Shown: piece by piece, positions 54,049-63,912 of the stretch | Layout: each line of letters begins with the position of its first letter | How positions within the stretch are numbered: position 1 is the stretch's first letter | Source: Bacillota bacterium | Lineage (GTDB): Bacteria; Bacillota; Clostridia; Lachnospirales; Lachnospiraceae | Length of the DNA stretch: 64,000 nucleotides | Assembly: GCA_023418475.1 (NCBI GenBank) | Contig: JAEZZO010000029.1 | Coordinates: 124,001 to 188,000 of the forward strand | Reading direction: 5' to 3' | Position numbers and translations under genes: made by a program | The notes under the pieces: generated by a model | Database searches by the model: none | Told to the model about the DNA's origin: nothing | The model's input: the letters and a program-made list of their open reading frames with translations, nothing else

Positions 54049-54807
54049 TTACCTTAAGGAGAGAATGACACCCTGGTACCAATCCTCAGCAGGCTGTTTT
54101 TCGGGCAAATTGCGATATAACAGCTGTATTTTTTTCCGGACTGTCTCGTCAAAGAGATAGCCTTTCTCTCTATAATCCAAGGTATCTAGTAAATTCCTTG
54201 TTTTTTGCTGCAGCTGCTCTCTGTTCTGAGAAAATGCAAGCCAGGCTTTACAGCTGCATGGATTTTCCGATCGAATTACACTGCAGTGATTTGCAAAAAA
54301 CGAGTCAATATTCATTCTTGCACGGTATAACAACCCCTTTGTCGCAGGCTGGGAAATATCCAGAATTTCAGCAATCTGCTCCAGTTTCATACCAAACATA
54401 TCTGATAGAGAAAAAGCTATTCTTTGATTAAGCGTCAATTTTCTTACCATTGCCAGGAAGCAACCATTTTGCAGCTCTCTTATTCCCTCTTCTACAATAA
54501 TTTCATCCTCCGGTCCTGGTTGAACCTGAATGAAAAGTCTTCCTTCCCTTTCCAGGGTGTCAAAATCATCCTCCCATAATTCTATTTTATTTTCTTTTTT
54601 CCTTATTTTCATCAGGAATTGGTTATAACAGATTGTTTGAAGCCATTTCCGTAAAGCCTCTTCATTTTTTAGCTGGTCCTTTTTCTGCCAGGCCTTCAGG
54701 AATGTTTCCTGTGCGATATCTTCCGCATCCATCGGATGGCAGGATAACTTAAGCGCATAATTATATATGTATTTTCCATATGTGTATACCATCTCTTCTA
54801 TTTCCAT
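54049..54807 (-). CDS. ECF-type RNA polymerase sigma factor
   Basis: 252 residues. Sigma region 2 spans about residues 1-75 (YNYALKLSCHPMDAEDIAQETFLKAW, core-binding and -10 recognition) and region 4 about 105-165 (LTLNQRIAFSLSDMFGMKLEQIAEILDIS, -35 recognition). It has an extra C-terminal segment of about 80 residues with a Cys-rich HCSVIRSENPCSC patch, which may bind zinc. No anti-sigma gene adjoins it, so the C-terminal extension may control it. Targets unknown; the glucan synthase genes downstream of its coordinates are candidates only by proximity. Confidence 0.87.
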   Translation of the reverse strand: MEIEEMVYTYGKYIYNYALKLSCHPMDAEDIAQETFLKAWQKKDQLKNEEALRKWLQTICYNQFLMKIRKKENKIELWEDDFDTLEREGRLFIQVQPGPEDEIIVEEGIRELQNGCFLAMVRKLTLNQRIAFSLSDMFGMKLEQIAEILDISQPATKGLLYRARMNIDSFFANHCSVIRSENPCSCKAWLAFSQNREQLQQKTRNLLDTLDYREKGYLFDETVRKKIQLLYRNLPEKQPAEDWYQGVILSLR

Positions 54808-54999
54808 ATTAGCTTCTATATTCCTTTCCTATACCTTCTTAATCAACAGTTCTTGTTGCCGTAACTGCTAATCCGTGATAAACAGCATAATGTTTCGTCC
54901 TTGTTACATTCATTATATTGATTAATTTCTGTAATAGCAATTAAAAAGAGAACAGTAAAATCATATTTTTTTTCGAATTACCGTGTACATTCGATTTAA

Positions 55000-55054
55000 G
55001 AAACAGCCTATATACAATGAAACACATGACCTTTCACAGTATATAGGTTGTTTC
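55000..55054 (-). terminator. Terminator after the GH94 gene
   Basis: 16-bp arms (55000-55015 and 55039-55054, one G-U pair) with a 23-nt loop lie about 50 nt after the GH94 stop and are followed on the minus strand by TTAAATCG. The T-tract is short, partly inside the stem. Confidence 0.7.
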
Positions 55055-55105
55055 TACATAATTGCTATTCATTTGTATTTGGTAATCAGGCTTTTGTCGT
55101 TCAAA

Positions 55106-57541
55106 TCATATAATGATCAGATGTCTCTTCCCGTCATCTGCCAGGGCAATCCGATTTCCTTTCATGATTTCACCGTCCAGTGTTAGCTCTAAAGCGCGCA
55201 GCACACCCTTACTCCTGCTTTCTACCCTAATATCATAAATCGCAGAACCAAAGCGGTAACTGATACAGTAATCACCGAAGCTTTCCGGTGTTGCTGGGTC
55301 AAGGATCAAATAGTTTCCTTCCTTTCGTATTCCCAGAAACCAGTTAACCAACCCCTGGTAGGTCCAGCCTGCCGAGCCGGTATACCAGCTCCAGCCTCCC
55401 CTTCCTGTATAGGGTGGACTAAGAGAAATATCTGCAATCATTACATAGGGTTCCTTTTCATACCGGATGGCGTCTCTTTTATTCAGTGTAATGCGAATAG
55501 GATTTAACATTGTAAAAAGGGTATTCGCCATTTTATAATCTCCAATCATTGCCGTTGCTATGGCAAGCCAGACTGCCGCGTGGGTATATTGCCCGCCGTT
55601 TTCTCGAATTCCCGGTATATAGTTTTTAATATAACCCGGATTTTTGCTGGTCTTATCAAAAGCAGGGGTCAGTAACAGGGATATAAAATCTTCCTCGCGG
55701 ACAAGGTATTTCCAGGCAGACTGCATCGCCTGCAATGCTCTGTCCTTTGCAGCACCTCTGGAGATCACACTCCAGGACTGGCTGATGCTGTCAATCCTGC
55801 ACTCATCACATTCCTTAGAGCCGAGCTTACTGCCATCATCATAGAATGCCCGCAGATACCATTCCCCATCCCAGGTATGTTCTTCGATCTTTTTGATTAA
55901 TTCCAACTTTTTCTCTTCCAGCTCCTTCGCATACTGTACCTCTCCCTGCTGATAACAAAGCGGTATGAAATCTCCCAGCATGGCGTAAAAAAACCATGCC
56001 AACCATACACTTTCTCCCTTTCCCTCCTTGCCTACCTCGTTCATACCGTCATTCCAGTCTCCGCCTCCCATCAACGGAAGTCCATGCGCTCCAAGTCTGG
56101 TGATCGAAATTGTTTTCTTGCAGTGTTCATATACACTGTCACTTCTATCCGATATCTCAGGAGTGAACATAATATCATGCTGGCCCTTTTCCAGTACCGG
56201 CCCTTTAATATAGGAAACCTCTTCCTGCAGGATACTATAATCCCCTGTACTGCGAATGTAGGCTGCCACCGCATAAGGAAGCCATAACAAATCATCGCTA
56301 ATCCGTGTACGCACCCCTACACCCATCGGCGGATGCCACCAGTGCTGAACATCTCCTTCTTCAAATTGTCGGCTGCAGGCAATGATAATCTGCTTTCTGA
56401 GGGCCTCCGGATCAGAGAAGATAAGAGCCAAAGTATCCTGCAGCTGATCACGGTAACCGTAGGCTCCTCCACACTGATAGAATGCCGCTCTTGCATTGAT
56501 TCTGCAGGATATGGTCTGATATAAGAGCCAGCCGTTCACCATGATGTCAACCGCTCTGTCCCGGGATTTTACTTGGATCACATGAAGCATTTTATCCCAG
56601 TATTTTCTAACCTTCGTAAGTTCCTCCTGAAATTTTGTGATGTCTTTGTATTTATATCGCAGTGAATTCATTTGTGCATCATCTGCACTCATCCCTAAAC
56701 CAAATACTACTGTTCTATCTTCACCAGGAGGGAGTGCAATTGATACTTGTATGGCTCCGCAGGGATCATAGCAAACTCCGGTATGGTTACTAAACTTATG
56801 ATCCAGTCCAAGTGGATTTCTAACGGATCCTCTGGTTCCCAGAAATTCCTGTCTATCACCTGTATAGCCTTTAATCATCTCACTTGAAAACATAAATGAT
56901 TTCATATTTCCAAAATGAAATGTATACAGGTTCCTGGCACTTAAAATCTCATGTTCGTTATGATAGGAAGTCATAATATACGGATTTGTTTGCTCTCTTT
57001 GCGTACCGAGAACCCATTCTGTATAATAGGTCAGGCTTAAATATTTCATCTTTTCCGAATGATTCGTAAGCTTTAGCTCCCAAAGCTTAAGCGGTTCCTC
57101 CAATGGGGTAAACACAGTAAGTTCCTGCTCCAGCTGATCTTCTTCATGAAGAAACCGGGAATATCCAAAACCATGTCTTACTCTGTAGGTGCCCCGGTCT
57201 ATCCGGCCAAGCGATACAGGTGTAATAATATCTCCTGTTATTTCATCAAAGATATAGATTGCTTCTGTTGCCATATCACTTACCGGATCATTCGACCAGG
57301 GGGTCAGTTTATTCTCCCTGCTATTAACATTCCAGGTAAAGCCCGCACCCGTCTCCGAAATATGAAAGCCAAAATTCTTATTCGCTATAACATTAATCCA
57401 GGGAGCGGGAGGCCTTGTATTTCCTTCCAGAAGTATCTCGTACTCCGTTCCATCCAAAATGAAGCCTCCGAAACCATTGAAAAATTCATAATTTTGACTG
57501 CTGCCACCCGTTGTTTGTTTTGATATATTCGTTTGATCCAT
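55106..57541 (-). CDS. GH94 phosphorylase module, C-terminal part of a split cyclic-glucan synthase
   Basis: 811 residues from an ATG at 57541 with GGAAAGGAGGAG. It opens with the beta-sandwich (FFNGFGGFILDGTEYEI, PAPWINVIANKNFGF, NSRENKLTPWSND) and continues with the alpha6/alpha6 barrel. Visible are the phosphorylase motifs HWWHPPMGVGVRTRISDD, the catalytic Asp in MGGGDWNDGMN and GRGGWSWYTGSAGW. In ChvB/NdvB-type synthases this module is the C-terminal domain that trims and sets glucan length by phosphorolysis. Here it is a separate protein 284 bp after the synthase part. Alternatively it acts alone as a beta-1,2-oligoglucan phosphorylase. Confidence 0.88.
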   Translation of the reverse strand: MDQTNISKQTTGGSSQNYEFFNGFGGFILDGTEYEILLEGNTRPPAPWINVIANKNFGFHISETGAGFTWNVNSRENKLTPWSNDPVSDMATEAIYIFDEITGDIITPVSLGRIDRGTYRVRHGFGYSRFLHEEDQLEQELTVFTPLEEPLKLWELKLTNHSEKMKYLSLTYYTEWVLGTQREQTNPYIMTSYHNEHEILSARNLYTFHFGNMKSFMFSSEMIKGYTGDRQEFLGTRGSVRNPLGLDHKFSNHTGVCYDPCGAIQVSIALPPGEDRTVVFGLGMSADDAQMNSLRYKYKDITKFQEELTKVRKYWDKMLHVIQVKSRDRAVDIMVNGWLLYQTISCRINARAAFYQCGGAYGYRDQLQDTLALIFSDPEALRKQIIIACSRQFEEGDVQHWWHPPMGVGVRTRISDDLLWLPYAVAAYIRSTGDYSILQEEVSYIKGPVLEKGQHDIMFTPEISDRSDSVYEHCKKTISITRLGAHGLPLMGGGDWNDGMNEVGKEGKGESVWLAWFFYAMLGDFIPLCYQQGEVQYAKELEEKKLELIKKIEEHTWDGEWYLRAFYDDGSKLGSKECDECRIDSISQSWSVISRGAAKDRALQAMQSAWKYLVREEDFISLLLTPAFDKTSKNPGYIKNYIPGIRENGGQYTHAAVWLAIATAMIGDYKMANTLFTMLNPIRITLNKRDAIRYEKEPYVMIADISLSPPYTGRGGWSWYTGSAGWTYQGLVNWFLGIRKEGNYLILDPATPESFGDYCISYRFGSAIYDIRVESRSKGVLRALELTLDGEIMKGNRIALADDGKRHLIII

Positions 57542-57640
57542 ACTATCTCCTCCTTTCCATACTCCCCTTTTACCAGCACTATAGCTTTTCTTTATTACAA
57601 TTACTATCATTAAGCAATTCGAAACTATATAGTTGTTCAT

Positions 57641-57730
57641 ATTGTATACACAGAAAGCACATATTCCTCCGCTTCAACGCTCCTTCCGCTTAACTTACGC
57701 TTCAGAACATGTGTTTTTTGTGTATACAAT
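57641..57730. repeat. Long inverted repeat between the two glucan-synthase genes
   Basis: 22-bp arms (57641-57662 beginning ATTGTATACACA, and 57709-57730 ending TGTGTATACAAT) match at 20 of 22 positions and enclose a 46-nt loop rich in CCGCTT/ACGCTT motifs. The hairpin could end or process the synthase mRNA, or be a relic of a small mobile element. Confidence 0.6.
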
Positions 57731-57800
57731 TAATACAATTCTTACGTTTCGTAATTACCTAATTACTATCATGTCATACTGTTTCTTGGTTTATTTCTTC

Positions 57801-57857
57801 ATCAGTTCATGCTGTTTTTCTTGCCTTAATCCTCAATCAGTTCATGCTGTTTTTCTT
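57801..57857. repeat. Tandem duplication across the stop codon of the synthase gene
   Basis: A 22-bp sequence occurs at 57801-57822 and again at 57836-57857, period 35 bp. In the gene the copy encodes EKQHEL; the second copy encodes the same six residues two frames away and is followed by MKK and a stop. The 35-bp duplication apparently moved the stop codon upstream. Confidence 0.75.
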
Positions 57858-60800
57858 TAATACTTCTAAAATAGATACCTGTTTTCTCTGTAAAAACGAC
57901 ACGAGCTACCGTATAAAGCAGATCCAGCTCCGGCGGAAGCATCTCATAAGCATGCAGGATAAAGAGACTCTGCTTCTCCTCATTTGAGTCATAAATTCTT
58001 AAAGAACTGGTCAGATCATTGATTAAATCATCCACCTCCTGCAAATAGCCATGCTTTGCTTCACTTAAAATAACGAGATCTACCATAACTCTGTTAATTC
58101 TAAGATATTCAAAAGCCTTCAGCACATCTCTTATCATTTCCGCATCCTCAATTGAACTTATCTTCATCAAAAGGATTGGATTATCACCTGATATTCCAAA
58201 TCTCCAGAGAAAGCTCTGGTTTTTTACGTTTCTCCTTATATTTTCCCTTGGTCCCCGGTAATAGCTGACAGGATAATAAATCGGACTGATCAGATCCTGG
58301 AAAGCATTTAACTGTGCTCTGGTGATTTCCAGGTATTTTAATTCTATATCACTTTGCAGTCTGAACTTTTCAATCACATCCTCAATTCGATAAGACGTAG
58401 TTAATTCCTTACTGATTTTTACCGCTTCTTCCTTGCTGTCGGAAACTCCTGTTATAAAACATATACTGACACTCTCCCCTGCATCAACAGAAATATTGGC
58501 ACGCAGACTCATAATAGGATCATTGCAAAAACCCGAACGTTTGGAAAAGGAGATACTGTTTACAACTGCATCCGGATTTTCCAATGTGTTATTTCTTCCG
58601 ATAAAATTTAACCGATCATTCTCATATTCCAGCTCCTTGATTAGCTTCGCGCCGGTTTTCACCATATGAAAAATATAAGGAGCTCCGCCTGCCTTGCTGC
58701 CTCTTCTCCGGGACAGAAAAATCGCTTGTTCCGTTAAAAATTCGCTTTCAATAAACAGCTTGTTAAAAGCCGGGTGGCTAAGTTCCGCCATATGCGTATC
58801 ATCTACAATCTCCATATAACTTGTGATTTCAAACTGCCTTGCTTCTTTTCCATGATTACTAAGCGTAACTTTTCGAATTTCCAGATTATGATCCGGTGAC
58901 AGGCTGACCACGGTATGCGTGGCGATATCTCCATCTCTTCTTTTAAATTCTGCTTTATATGGTGAAAATATTACCTGATATTCCTCCGGTTCTGCTTTTG
59001 TGGGATGATACGCCATACTCCAAAGTCTTCCTTGCTTAATATCCTTTATATAAATATAATTTCCGGTATTAGCATAGCTGTCAGCTCTCCACCGGTACAG
59101 CATGAAATTCTGATAGCTGCTAAAGCCATCTCCATCCGAGGTTATCATCATACTGTACTTATTATTACAAAGCAAATTCGCTATTGGGATTTTAGGTGCT
59201 ACACTGTTCACATAACGGTTACTGTAGATATCCTCTCTGATCCTGATTTTTCCAATCCGGATCGTATAGCCCTCTTTTGCCAGCGAAATCAGATGTGTCT
59301 GCCGTTTTTCCTCCAGCAGAACCTCCGTAGCCTTTACAATAGCTTCCGCATGAAATCTCATACGCATGATACCCTTATTCAGGTAATTATTAATTGCGAC
59401 CAGATTCATTCCCTGATGGTGCGCCATGAAAGACTTTACAATGCAATATGGTGTCATATCAACCGAATTGGGGCTGTTATAATCAATTGCTTCATAGAAG
59501 CCGAATTCTCCGAGCATTCCCAGATCAATTAAATTTCTCAGATTTTCAAAGCATTCCCTTCCTGCATAATCCAGTGCCAGTATAGTAGCATAGGGTGTCG
59601 CGACCATCGAATTTCTTCGTACCGGCTGTAATCTGAGTTTCGGCACACCAAATGCCTTATATTGATAGTTGGAATTTAAATCAAAACGATAATATTGCGA
59701 TTCAGAAATACCCCAGGGAATTTCCGCTTCCTTCGCATATTCTATCTGTTGTAGTACTGCCGCTCTCGAGGTCTCCGCATAAACTGAATCCTCATACTCC
59801 CTAAGAACCAGATTAGGCATCAGATATTCAAACATTGTTCCGCTCCAGGATACAAAACATGGGATACCTTTGATCATGGTAAGCGGTCTGCCAAGCTTCT
59901 GCCAGTGACGAAGCGGAATATCGCCTTTGGCAATTGCCAAAAAGCTGGTGAGTGAGGATTCTGAAGCCATCAGATCATAACAGCCTGAATCCAGTGTATC
60001 CGAAGCTACATGATAGCCGATGTGAAATAGCATCCTCTTATGATCAAATAGGAAATTAAAATCTGCATTTGTAATAATGCTGTCAATTCTGGCACTAATC
60101 GTCTTAATTCTGCCAATCATAGCAACTGCATTTTTATTCTCTTTCCCCGCCAGTTCTTTCAGGGTTGGACAACTCGCAAAATTATATTCCTTTAATTTAA
60201 AATCTGCTGCTTCCTTTACTATCCTGTCAATGTTATGAAGAAGCTCCTGGCACCGGCACTGTTTTTGTTCCGCATTTGACTCACGGCAGTCAAGTTCCTC
60301 CCAAATATCTGTAATATCTTCAATAAGTGCTCCTATTGTACTGTACTCTCTCTTTAACAGCTTCGGATAATCAATCTGCAATAGAGTTACTCTAAGCTCC
60401 GATAGAAGACTAGCAGGAAAAATCGGACTGTTAATCTGCTCCAGAAGTCCGTTTTTAAAAGCTATCAGATGCCCCAAATAATTTCCGCTGTCCACGGTAG
60501 ATATATATGCCGGGTTTAAAACCTCCAGTGTTTTGATCTGATACCAGTTATAAAGATGACCCTTCCATTTCATCATTTTTTGTACTGTATCCATTAAATT
60601 TTCTGCACTGCTAATGGTCTCACTCAAGGTTTCAAACCCGAAGTCACGAGCAGTCAGTATTGCAAGAAATTGTAATCCGATATTGGTCGGTGATGTTTTA
60701 TCGCTGATTTTTTCAACAATGGCCAGCTGATAATTATCCGGACACAGCCAGTTATTTTCCTTCGTGGAAAAATTCTTAAAGAATTGCCAGGTCCTTCGAG

Positions 60801-63800
60801 CCGTCTCTAAAAGCAGCTCCCGCTCCTGCGGATTTTGTAGCTGACTATCCTTTTCCTTTGGCTGACTGATTACGAAGGCCAGATAAAATGCTAACAGCCA
60901 GGTAAGGCTAATAATTATATTAATAATATATCCAACCAGATTAGAGCTTACAAAGAATAGCATAGCCGTCAATACGACGGCAGGTATCAGGGAACTCCAC
61001 ATAGTGAGGAAATATCCCTTTCGGGTATTTTGCACCGAAGCATCCACACTTTCTGCTGTATTCCACCGGAGCAGGTTCTTCCTGCTGATCACAAGGCGGT
61101 AGAGTGTCCGAAACATTGCATCCGTTGCAAGATAAGCTCTGTACGGAGTCAGTGCCAGCTCAATACCTGCTCTTTTCAGCATAATCTTTAATTCCTTCCG
61201 AAAGCTTCTATAAACCAGAACTAATTTAGAACGGAACAGCTTCTGTGTCAGAATTGCAATTAAAAATATCGCAATGTTAAACAGATCATTAAATAGAACA
61301 AACGGTATCCACAGATAAAATGCTTTCGGCATTAATATAAAGTTCAGCAAAATCAATAATGTTTTACAAAGAGGCAGCATACTGCGTCTTAGATTATCGA
61401 ATATTTTCCATCTGGATAAGGCACAAAATGGTCTTCCATTCACCAGCTTACTGGTAAAAAGCCAGGGTAACAGCTGCCAGTCACCTCTGATCCAGCGATG
61501 TTCTCTCTTCGCGTAGGATATAACACTGGAGGGAAAGCTGTCCATGATCTTCGCTGTACTGGAGAATGCCGTTTTGGCATAGCAGCTTTCCAACAGATCA
61601 TGACTTAATACCTGATTTTCGGGTATGACATGATTAAGAAGCGTATGAAAAGCCTTTACATCATAAATACCCTTGCCGGTATAGATGCCTTCATTAAATA
61701 TATCCTGGTAAATATCCGAGATAACAGCGCTGTAATGTGCCAGTCCGGATTGACCTCCGAAGATTTCAGCAAAACGGCTGCCTTTCTTATCAACAATGTG
61801 ATTTCTGACAGAGGGCTGAATAATAACATAACCCTCCTTCACCTTCTTGCCTTCTTCATCCAAGACAGGCTGGTTAAGCGGATGATCTATAAGTCCGACA
61901 AGCTTAGCGGCATTTTCTCTGATAAGATTTGTATCTGCATCCAGTGTAATGACATACCGAAAAGAATGTAACAGTTCTTCCTCACATAATACCAGTGAAA
62001 AGCTGGTTTCCTCCTTCGGCGTGCTGTTGAGCAGCTGGTTGAATTCTTCCAGCTTTCCTCTCTTTCTCTCCCATCCCATATAACAGTTCTCTGATTTATT
62101 CCACTTACGATATCTAATAAAAAGCGAGAATTTTGCATATTTGGAAGGATAAAGTTCATTTAACTCCTTTAATTTGTTTACTAAAGAACTCTCTATTACT
62201 TCGTCCTCCGGGCCGAATTCATCCGGAGAATCCTTATAGTCTATTAATAATGCATAATAGAGATTTACTTGCCTGTTGGCCAGGTAATGTTTCTGTAATC
62301 TTTCAAAATATTCCAGTGCCTGCTCCTTGGAGGATACAATCACCGGCATAACAACAAAGGTTCTGGCTATATCCGGAATGGCAGCAAGGTAGTTTAGCGA
62401 AGGAATTTTCTTTACCTTGATTCTTCTGGTAAAAATAAAATTAGTAACTTCCAGTGATATTCCCATGAAGAGGGGGAATACCAGTATATCCATAAGAATA
62501 AAACGGTACATTCCGCTCATTGCACCAGGTCGTTTCATCAGCAGATCAAATAGAAAATACAAGCCTGCAAGAAGCAAAAAACAGGTACAGAAATAATAGA
62601 AACCTTTTCTGTTACGTTCTTTTTTTATCTTTCCTGCAATTGGCTTATTGAGTATTTTTGCTTTTAAAAGCGGATAGCCTTTTCCTAACAGATATGTTCC
62701 TACATGATGCGAACAGTATAAATCCTCTCTGCCGCCTGCAGCCAGTTCCAGGCATGCATCTACTACCTTCTTCTGCGGAAGTCTGTAATCCTGTGCCAGT
62801 TTTACAATTACCGTACGGTACATTCCTTTACTTTCAGCATCCATTTTAGGGTAGATACCATCCGGGTCCTTCGATAAAACTTGTTCTAGATAGGAGGTTT
62901 TTTCATAAAGTCCTTCCACATCCAATTCATTCACTTCCCTGAGACTTACTATCAGGGCACGGATTTTTGCTTCCAGAAAGGACTCAATTTTTCCTTCCTC
63001 CCGGTATAAATTGGCAGGCTTCAGTTGCTTATTACATAACTCAAAATGATAGTCAATATATTTTTGGATGGATGCATCATCGTAGGACATATTTTTCAAA
63101 ATATAGATAACATGTGCATGAAAGGAGAAATTACTCCTGCAATCCATATCTGTTTCTTTTAAGAAAACATTAATATCTGCCGTATTCCGGTCGGTTTCCA
63201 ACATATCCTTAACATATTTATCTGCCTTGGATTTCAGGTTTATGATATGGATAATATCCTCCGCAACTTCAATGATGTTCTCCAAAAGAGCAAAACCCAG
63301 CATTTCCGGAAGCACCCACAGTTCTTTATCTGTTAAGGGAATCTCCTTCTGATAAGCATTCAGCATTGCTGTAATATTGTCTTCTTCCAGATGACCACCG
63401 GAAAGCGCAACCATCTTCTTTGCGATAATATAGATTCTTGGAAATCCACGGAATTCCTTCGTCTTAAGTATTGGCAATATCTCGTAGCTTGTACCGGAGG
63501 TTCTCACCTTCTTGATCTCCCGGTACATCATCTGAAAATTATCAAACAGCCATCTTGCTGCCGGTATCAGGGCAATCAAATCTGTTGAAATTTCAGAGAT
63601 GTTATTACGAATTTTATTTAATTTCTTATATGCTATCTGGTTATAATCCTCCAGGACAAAATTATACCGCATGGACTTGACATGCTTATGTTTACGCGCA
63701 AGCTCCTGCATCTGTTGTTCAAAATCCCTGGTTTGCTGCCCCTCTGTATTATCCGTTGTATCCAGATTGAAGTAGATCCTGCTTCGGAAATGACTGAATC

Positions 63801-63912
63801 GGTAATACAAGAAAAGCAGGATTCCCCAGATCAAAGCTATTACGCTTAGGAGTATTACTATTTCGATCGGCATATTTATAGTAAAATAGACGCTTTCCAA
63901 TATGATCAGCAA
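57826..63912 (-). CDS. Cyclic beta-1,2-glucan synthase-like protein (GT84 plus glycoamylase plus GH94 N-module)
   Basis: About 2030 residues. An N-terminal membrane helix (IEIVILLSVIALIWGILLF) precedes a cytoplasmic helical region. Then come two helices near 450-500, the GT84 glucosyltransferase core (DxD-like ITLDADTNLIREN, and EHRWIRGDWQLLPW) with several helices at about 860-1060, and a glycoamylase domain at about 1300-1560 (SWSGTMFEYLMPNL, PWGISESQYYRF). The first GH94-type sandwich follows (YRWRADSYANTGNY onward). This is the ChvB/NdvB order, ending where the last module would begin. The ATG at 63933 lacks a good ribosome site; AAGGAGGAG six nt before a TTG at 63912 makes that start more likely. 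It probably makes cyclic or linear beta-1,2-glucan at the membrane. Confidence 0.88.
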   Translation of the reverse strand: MLIILESVYFTINMPIEIVILLSVIALIWGILLFLYYRFSHFRSRIYFNLDTTDNTEGQQTRDFEQQMQELARKHKHVKSMRYNFVLEDYNQIAYKKLNKIRNNISEISTDLIALIPAARWLFDNFQMMYREIKKVRTSGTSYEILPILKTKEFRGFPRIYIIAKKMVALSGGHLEEDNITAMLNAYQKEIPLTDKELWVLPEMLGFALLENIIEVAEDIIHIINLKSKADKYVKDMLETDRNTADINVFLKETDMDCRSNFSFHAHVIYILKNMSYDDASIQKYIDYHFELCNKQLKPANLYREEGKIESFLEAKIRALIVSLREVNELDVEGLYEKTSYLEQVLSKDPDGIYPKMDAESKGMYRTVIVKLAQDYRLPQKKVVDACLELAAGGREDLYCSHHVGTYLLGKGYPLLKAKILNKPIAGKIKKERNRKGFYYFCTCFLLLAGLYFLFDLLMKRPGAMSGMYRFILMDILVFPLFMGISLEVTNFIFTRRIKVKKIPSLNYLAAIPDIARTFVVMPVIVSSKEQALEYFERLQKHYLANRQVNLYYALLIDYKDSPDEFGPEDEVIESSLVNKLKELNELYPSKYAKFSLFIRYRKWNKSENCYMGWERKRGKLEEFNQLLNSTPKEETSFSLVLCEEELLHSFRYVITLDADTNLIRENAAKLVGLIDHPLNQPVLDEEGKKVKEGYVIIQPSVRNHIVDKKGSRFAEIFGGQSGLAHYSAVISDIYQDIFNEGIYTGKGIYDVKAFHTLLNHVIPENQVLSHDLLESCYAKTAFSSTAKIMDSFPSSVISYAKREHRWIRGDWQLLPWLFTSKLVNGRPFCALSRWKIFDNLRRSMLPLCKTLLILLNFILMPKAFYLWIPFVLFNDLFNIAIFLIAILTQKLFRSKLVLVYRSFRKELKIMLKRAGIELALTPYRAYLATDAMFRTLYRLVISRKNLLRWNTAESVDASVQNTRKGYFLTMWSSLIPAVVLTAMLFFVSSNLVGYIINIIISLTWLLAFYLAFVISQPKEKDSQLQNPQERELLLETARRTWQFFKNFSTKENNWLCPDNYQLAIVEKISDKTSPTNIGLQFLAILTARDFGFETLSETISSAENLMDTVQKMMKWKGHLYNWYQIKTLEVLNPAYISTVDSGNYLGHLIAFKNGLLEQINSPIFPASLLSELRVTLLQIDYPKLLKREYSTIGALIEDITDIWEELDCRESNAEQKQCRCQELLHNIDRIVKEAADFKLKEYNFASCPTLKELAGKENKNAVAMIGRIKTISARIDSIITNADFNFLFDHKRMLFHIGYHVASDTLDSGCYDLMASESSLTSFLAIAKGDIPLRHWQKLGRPLTMIKGIPCFVSWSGTMFEYLMPNLVLREYEDSVYAETSRAAVLQQIEYAKEAEIPWGISESQYYRFDLNSNYQYKAFGVPKLRLQPVRRNSMVATPYATILALDYAGRECFENLRNLIDLGMLGEFGFYEAIDYNSPNSVDMTPYCIVKSFMAHHQGMNLVAINNYLNKGIMRMRFHAEAIVKATEVLLEEKRQTHLISLAKEGYTIRIGKIRIREDIYSNRYVNSVAPKIPIANLLCNNKYSMMITSDGDGFSSYQNFMLYRWRADSYANTGNYIYIKDIKQGRLWSMAYHPTKAEPEEYQVIFSPYKAEFKRRDGDIATHTVVSLSPDHNLEIRKVTLSNHGKEARQFEITSYMEIVDDTHMAELSHPAFNKLFIESEFLTEQAIFLSRRRGSKAGGAPYIFHMVKTGAKLIKELEYENDRLNFIGRNNTLENPDAVVNSISFSKRSGFCNDPIMSLRANISVDAGESVSICFITGVSDSKEEAVKISKELTTSYRIEDVIEKFRLQSDIELKYLEITRAQLNAFQDLISPIYYPVSYYRGPRENIRRNVKNQSFLWRFGISGDNPILLMKISSIEDAEMIRDVLKAFEYLRINRVMVDLVILSEAKHGYLQEVDDLINDLTSSLRIYDSNEEKQSLFILHAYEMLPPELDLLYTVARVVFTEKTGIYFRSIKEKQHELIED

